Source of the DNA: JAGNHN01 sp964590645
Lineage (GTDB): Bacteria; Bacteroidota; Bacteroidia; Bacteroidales; JAGNHN01
Reading direction: 5' to 3'
NCBI GenBank assembly: GCA_964590645.1
Contig: CAZPYJ010000004.1
Location: 62,001-126,000 of the forward strand
Length of the DNA stretch: 64,000 bases
The notes under the pieces are model-generated. The model had not been told where the DNA came from. It did no database searches and saw nothing but the letters and a program-made list of their open reading frames with translations. Made by a program: the position numbers and the translations under genes. Position 1 is the first letter of the stretch. Every line of letters starts with the position of its first letter. Below, in pieces: positions 60,539 to 64,000 of the stretch.

Positions 60539-62050
60539 ATGAAAGCACTACATTATCTGACTACCGCACTTTTTTTGATGATGCCTCTTCTGAATACCCT
60601 TGCACAGGGAGGTGTGATGACGACCGACGAAAGACCGGTTCCCGCTTTTACCAAAGTGAAGCTGGAAGGGATGCTGAATGTTACCCTCGAGCAGGGAGAC
60701 AGCCGTAAGGTGATCATCACCGCAAAAGAGGATCAACAAGAGCAAGTGATCGTAAAAAGTGAGAATGGGACGCTTCGTTTTGAAACCAACAAGCTTCGCG
60801 ACCCGGGAGAGCTGAAGATTCACATTGTTGTCACAGAGCTGGAAGGCATAGAGGTCATCGGCGCAGCCAATCTGAAAGGGCAGGGCATCATCAAGTCCGA
60901 CCAAATGGATATTGTTGTTTCCGGAGCAACCGAAACCCGCCTGGAAGTGGATGTCAAATTCCTTACCATTAACGTGGCCGGCGCAGCTACCCTGGTTCTT
61001 AATGGTTATGCAAACCAGGTGACTGCGGAGGTGTCCGGAGCAGGCGATCTGAAAGCGAAGGAGTTGCAGGCCAGGAAGGTGAACATCAAGGCCAGCGGAG
61101 CAGGCTCCGCTGTGGTTAATGTAGGTGATGAGATCACGGGCGAAAGCAGTGGCGCCGCCGATATCAAGGTGTTGGGAAACCCTGCCGTCAGAACGATCAA
61201 AGAAAGTGGTGTTTCCGGGATGGGAAAATTCAACGGAGGAAATGTGAAGATCAAAACAGGAAATTATGGAGACTCCATCCGTGTTCGGATCGGCGAGCTG
61301 GATATTGAAGTGATCGATGGAGATACCACCCGGGTAAGGGTGGGAGGTTCAGGCATACAGGTAGATGAGAAAGGTAATGTAAATGTGAAGAGAGAAAAGA
61401 AGCATCGCTTTGATGGTCACTGGGCCGGCTTCGACCTTGGGGTGAATGGATATCTCAACCCGGACTTTGAAATGGAACTGCCGAAGGATTTCGCCTACCT
61501 GGATCTGGTTATGCAGAAATCCATCAATGTACATCTGAATTTTTTTGAGCAGAATTTCAATCTGATCCGGAACAAGTTTGGACTGGTGACCGGACTGGGT
61601 CTGGAGTACACCAACTATCGTTTCAATGATGATGTGTTGCTAACCAGGGGAGAGGATGGCATTGCCAGGTTGGAAGTGAACGAGGAGCTGAACGACCGGC
61701 GCGATTATCAAAAAAGCAAGCTGGTGGTGAATTATCTGAATCTTCCGCTATTGCTGGAGTACCAAACTAACCGTTTTTCCAAAAGCAACAGCTTCCATCT
61801 GGCAGCCGGTGTAGTGGGCAGCCTGCGTATCGGAACCCATACCAAGACGGTATGGAACGATGGGGGAAAGCAGAAGAACAAGGTGAGGGACGACTTTCAT
61901 CTGCATCCCTTCAAGCTGGAAAGTACGGTCAGACTGGGATGGGGAAAGATTAACCTCTTTGGAAATTACTCATTGCTGCCCCTGTTCAAGAATGACAAGG
62001 GTCCTGAATTGTATCCCTTTGCTCTTGGATTGACCCTCACCACCTGGTGA
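60539..62050 (+). CDS. DUF2807 (GIN) adhesin-head domain fused to an outer-membrane barrel
   Basis: A 503-residue exported protein with a signal peptide ending LAQG. Residues about 25-220 form the DUF2807 beta-helix (VPAFTKVKLEGMLNVTLEQGD, then IEVIGAANLKGQGIIKSDQMDIVVSGATE and SGAGDLKAKELQARKVNIKASGAGSAVVNV), with a short beta-rich linker (residues 225-290). The C-terminal about 210 residues (GFDLGVNGYLNPDF, then FGLVTGLGLEYTNYRFND) form a porin-family barrel ending in a terminal aromatic (LTLTTW). It follows the sigma/anti-sigma pair by 68 nt and ends at a terminator. DUF2807 proteins are usually free-standing, so the barrel fusion is unusual. Confidence 0.85.
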   Translation: MKALHYLTTALFLMMPLLNTLAQGGVMTTDERPVPAFTKVKLEGMLNVTLEQGDSRKVIITAKEDQQEQVIVKSENGTLRFETNKLRDPGELKIHIVVTELEGIEVIGAANLKGQGIIKSDQMDIVVSGATETRLEVDVKFLTINVAGAATLVLNGYANQVTAEVSGAGDLKAKELQARKVNIKASGAGSAVVNVGDEITGESSGAADIKVLGNPAVRTIKESGVSGMGKFNGGNVKIKTGNYGDSIRVRIGELDIEVIDGDTTRVRVGGSGIQVDEKGNVNVKREKKHRFDGHWAGFDLGVNGYLNPDFEMELPKDFAYLDLVMQKSINVHLNFFEQNFNLIRNKFGLVTGLGLEYTNYRFNDDVLLTRGEDGIARLEVNEELNDRRDYQKSKLVVNYLNLPLLLEYQTNRFSKSNSFHLAAGVVGSLRIGTHTKTVWNDGGKQKNKVRDDFHLHPFKLESTVRLGWGKINLFGNYSLLPLFKNDKGPELYPFALGLTLTTW

Positions 62051-62074
62051 TGATGCACAGAGATCCGGGATGGT

Positions 62075-62108
62075 AAACCGCTTTGCTGAAGGCAGAGCGG
62101 TTTTTGTC
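62075..62108 (+). terminator. Rho-independent terminator of the sigma/DUF2807 unit
   Basis: An AAACCGCT/AGCGGTTT eight-pair stem (62075-62082 with 62096-62103) with a 13-nt loop, and a T-rich tail TTGTCTT. It lies 24 nt after the stop. Confidence 0.8.
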
Positions 62109-62141
62109 TTTACCGGCTTTGCCCTGTTCTGGCAAACTGTG

Positions 62142-62149
62142 TATTTTTG
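62142..62149 (+). promoter_or_regulatory. TAnnTTTG promoter -7 element for yebC
   Basis: TATTTTTG ends 27 nt before the ATG at 62177, which places transcription start downstream of the alternative TTG start (62147). Confidence 0.5.
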
Positions 62150-62176
62150 TCGCTTGACATCCTAACAAGCGAAGCT

Positions 62177-62923
62177 ATGTCCGGTCACAGTAAATGGTCC
62201 ACCATCAAGCGCAAGAAAGGCGCTTTGGATGCAAAGCGCTCCAAGATCTTCTCCAAGATCATCAAAGAGATTACCGTTGCCGCGAATGAAGGGGGCTTCG
62301 ATCCGGAAAGCAATCCCCGGCTTCGCCTGGCTATTGCCAATGCCAAGGGGGTGAATATGCCCAAGGAGAATATCCAGCGTGCGATCAATAAGGCTAAGGA
62401 CAAAGATGCAGCTGCTTTTCAGGAGGTAACCTACGAAGGTTATGCCGCCAATGGCGTTGCCGTGTTTGTGGAGTGTACCACCGATAACCTTCAGCGCACT
62501 GTTTCCGCGGTTCGTTCCTATTTTAATAAATACAATGGCAAATTGGAAACCAATGGCTCGTTGAGTTTTATTTTTGAGCGGAAGGGCATTTTTAGCGTTC
62601 CATTGGGAGAGCTGGATCCGGATGCCTTTGAGATGGAAGCGATCGATGGCGGTGCGGAGGATATTGCGTTGGAGGATGGGTATTTTTCCATTACTACTGC
62701 GATGGAGGACTTCGGGTTGATGCAGAAGAAGCTCGAGGAACTGGGGGTAGAGGCCGAGAGTGCCGGCTTGCAAAGGATTCCCAATACTACGGTTAACCTG
62801 GATGTAGATGCTGCCAGGCGGGTGATGAAGCTCATTGAGGTTTTTGAGGACGACGACGATGTGTCGGCCGTCTTTCACAACCTGGAGATGACGGAAGAAC
62901 TGGCAGCTGCTTTGGATGAATAA
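62177..62923 (+). CDS. yebC: YebC/PmpR-family protein (transcription/translation regulator)
   Basis: A 248-residue YebC family member. It opens MSGHSKWSTIKRKKGALDAKRSKIFSKIIKEI, has the DPESNPRLRLAIANAKGVNMPKENIQRAI motif, and SLSFIFERKGIFSV, ending with VAxLIELLE-like LIEVFEDDDDVSAVFHN. Family members act as DNA-binding regulators or, as recently proposed, relieve ribosome stalling on poly-proline. The ATG at 62177 is used rather than the TTG at 62147 because the -7 motif overlaps the TTG. It is a single-gene unit between the DUF2807 gene and the convergent DUF4834 gene. Confidence 0.96.
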   Translation: MSGHSKWSTIKRKKGALDAKRSKIFSKIIKEITVAANEGGFDPESNPRLRLAIANAKGVNMPKENIQRAINKAKDKDAAAFQEVTYEGYAANGVAVFVECTTDNLQRTVSAVRSYFNKYNGKLETNGSLSFIFERKGIFSVPLGELDPDAFEMEAIDGGAEDIALEDGYFSITTAMEDFGLMQKKLEELGVEAESAGLQRIPNTTVNLDVDAARRVMKLIEVFEDDDDVSAVFHNLEMTEELAAALDE

Positions 62924-62935
62924 GCCACTGTCGTA

Positions 62936-63277
62936 TCAGTCCTTCTCCCCGATATCGCTTCGCTCATCGGGATTATTCGACTTAGTCCATCCTGTTCGCC
63001 CTTGGGCTCCAGGATGAGCAGTCTCACGAACTTTCTCCTCAAAGTCAGTGTATTCCCCTAAATGGTCAGCCGGACGTTTGTTGTCTTTTCCCTGACGCGG
63101 AATAGATATTTTCATTTTGCCCTTCTGCGGATGGCTTTCCCCGGGTGCCTCGTTTCCATATCGGTATTTCTTTTCTTGTTTACGGATATACCGATTCAGG
63201 AGGATAGGGAAGACAAAGCGGGTGAGGATCCGGAAGAGGAAATAGAAGAATATCAGCCAGAGGAAGAATTTCAGCAT
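62936..63277 (-). CDS. DUF4834-family small membrane protein
   Basis: A 113-residue protein with one N-terminal helix (FFLWLIFFYFLFRILTRFVFP), then a basic juxtamembrane stretch (RYIRKQEKKYRYGN) and a low-complexity charged tail (GKMKISIPRQGKDNKR, ADHLGEYTDFEEK). The order helix, basic region, short Y-x-D-F-E-E motif is that of Bacteroidota DUF4834. The start is ATG 63275-63277; a longer form from 63340 adds 21 residues. The C-terminal 30 residues are an unusual extension. It converges on yebC. The function is unknown. Confidence 0.72.
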   Translation of the reverse strand: MLKFFLWLIFFYFLFRILTRFVFPILLNRYIRKQEKKYRYGNEAPGESHPQKGKMKISIPRQGKDNKRPADHLGEYTDFEEKVRETAHPGAQGRTGWTKSNNPDERSDIGEKD

Positions 63278-63486
63278 AAGACTTTCATAATGGTTTACGA
63301 AGGCTTCCTGGGATCCGATTTCGGGAAGCCAGGAATCCATCGGCCAAATTTCGGGCTTTTATTTGGGTTGAGACCGCTGGATGGAATAGCAGGTCAAAAA
63401 AAATGGGATCGTGCGTCAGAAGTCATTTATTGAAGTCAATTTTTTCTGACTTTTTTAAAAAAGGGGCCAATGCAAAGTATACGGGC

Positions 63487-63515
63487 AAAAAAAAGGCGGC
63501 CATCAAAGCCGCCTT
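63487..63515 (-). terminator. Rho-independent terminator of rpmH
   Basis: On the minus strand an AAGGCGGC/GCCGCCTT eight-pair stem (63508-63515 with 63493-63500) with a 7-nt loop is followed by T residues (A63487-63494). It begins about 18 nt after the rpmH stop. Confidence 0.88.
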
Positions 63516-63533
63516 TCATTGCCTATAAAAAGT

Positions 63534-63695
63534 TTAGCGCTTATCGAGCATTTCGTCTGAAACGCTCAGTCTTTTTCTGCCCTTGGCACGGCGTGCAGCC
63601 AGCACCTTGCGTCCATTGGCGGTAGCCATTCTGCTTCTGAATCCGTGCTTGTTCCTGCGTTTTCTCCTCGAAGGCTGAAAAGTTCTTTTTGTCAT
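63534..63695 (-). CDS. rpmH: 50S ribosomal protein L34
   Basis: A 53-residue L34 with the invariant KRTFQPSRRKRRNKHGFRSRMAT stretch and GRKVLAARRAKGRKRLSVS. It starts at ATG 63693-63695; upstream in-frame codons are not conserved. Its -7 motif is 21 nt upstream, so it has its own promoter and terminator. The neighbours are DUF4834 and pepD, not rnpA/dnaA, so it does not mark a replication origin here. Confidence 0.97.
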   Translation of the reverse strand: MTKRTFQPSRRKRRNKHGFRSRMATANGRKVLAARRAKGRKRLSVSDEMLDKR

Positions 63696-63716
63696 TGCGT
63701 TCCAGATTTGAGGCGG

Positions 63717-63724
63717 CAAAGATA
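63717..63724 (-). promoter_or_regulatory. TAnnTTTG promoter -7 element for rpmH
   Basis: TATCTTTG on the minus strand, 21 nt before the rpmH ATG. Confidence 0.55.
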
Positions 63725-63763
63725 GGAAGACTTTATAATAATCCAAACTTTGCCCCGGGTTTT

Positions 63764-64000
63764 TTACTTCGTCGGGATGTTCTTGAGGGTCTCGAGGAGG
63801 AAATCATAGAACTTATCTACGGAGGGGATATTCACCTTTTCATCCGGGGAGTGAGGGAAGCGGATGGTAGGTCCGAAGCTGATCATATCCCAGTTGGGAT
63901 AGGCTGCGCCCAGGATGCCGCATTCCAGTCCGGCGTGAATAGCCTTGATTTCAGGAATCTTGCCAAAGCGCTTGTTGTATATCTGACGCATATGATAGAG
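63764..64000 (-). CDS. pepD: Aminoacyl-histidine dipeptidase PepD, C-terminal end (partial)
   Basis: The last 78 residues of an M20-family dipeptidase that hydrolyses Xaa-His and other dipeptides in the cytoplasm. The end reads IKAIHAGLECGILGA, PNWDMISFGPTIRFPHSPDEKVNIPSV and LLETLKNIPTK, the canonical C-terminus of PepD with the final metal-ligand histidine in FPHSPDEKVNI. The gene continues beyond base 64000 (the frame is open to the edge). It runs toward rpmH on the same strand. Confidence 0.92.
   Translation of the reverse strand, partial: LYHMRQIYNKRFGKIPEIKAIHAGLECGILGAAYPNWDMISFGPTIRFPHSPDEKVNIPSVDKFYDFLLETLKNIPTK

Noticed and set aside
63534..63695. rpmH as a marker of oriC
   Set aside because: No rnpA, dnaA or DnaA boxes are near; the neighbours are DUF4834 and pepD.
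1..64000. tRNA, rRNA, CRISPR, insertion sequence or prophage content
   Set aside because: I found no cloverleaf-like gene, no repeated spacer array, no transposase or integrase motif and no phage structural protein in reading the window.

Overview
This window is chromosomal DNA of a member of the Bacteroidota, probably a gliding, type IX secretion (T9SS) lineage such as Saprospiria or a relative; the exact class cannot be fixed from sequence alone. The evidence is a set of T9SS/gliding genes (gldJ, a PorP/SprF-like gene, porU, porV, porT and a GldN-like lipoprotein gene), a TonB-dependent receptor with a carboxypeptidase-like regulatory domain, several Bacteroidota-restricted families (DUF3822, DUF4834), weak or absent Shine-Dalgarno sequences, and the Bacteroidota promoter -7 motif TAnnTTTG in front of at least fifteen genes. 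Base composition is near balanced, coding density is high, and no gene-free stretch exceeds about 300 bases. I saw no rRNA, tRNA, CRISPR array, insertion sequence or prophage.

Layout. 1-1.5 kb: the start of anmK and murF (cell-wall recycling and synthesis). 1.5-10 kb: the secretion block gldJ, a PorP/SprF-like gene, porU, porV and then ispF. 10-15 kb: a small membrane protein, an aminotransferase, a heptose-7-phosphate kinase, ubiE/menG, porT and a conserved unknown. 15-27 kb: an exported C1 peptidase, a TiaS-like protein, an ALDH7-type dehydrogenase, superoxide dismutase, a TonB-dependent receptor pair, rpmB, cinA, a universal stress protein, a nucleoside phosphorylase and a transglutaminase-like protein. 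27-34 kb: typA, then a four-gene unit for a sodium:solute symporter. 34-40 kb: the three-gene proton-translocating transhydrogenase, then a GldN-like lipoprotein, an M16 peptidase and an O-methyltransferase in one unit. 39.6-42.5 kb: AMP nucleosidase, DinD and holA. 42.5-52.5 kb: three tandem acyl-CoA synthetases, a short-chain dehydrogenase and purL, all on the minus strand. 52.7-54.7 kb: a pseudopilin-like protein, DUF3822 and rsmD. 54.7-56.8 kb: two overlapping GAPDH-family genes, one of which lacks the catalytic cysteine. 57-62 kb: lepA, an ECF sigma factor, a putative anti-sigma factor and a DUF2807/beta-barrel fusion. 62-64 kb: yebC, a DUF4834 protein, rpmH and the C-terminal end of pepD.

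Most of the window is ordinary housekeeping. The strongest candidates for something undescribed are the active/inactive GAPDH gene pair joined by a 4-nt overlap (54740-56754), the symporter small subunit whose two membrane helices are separated by a roughly 150-residue insertion (29572-30336), a short TiaS-like protein in a bacterium (16422-17159), the orphan GldN-like lipoprotein (38960-39517), and the pseudopilin-like plus actin-fold-like pair upstream of rsmD. All functional statements come from reading the sequence; no database search was run.
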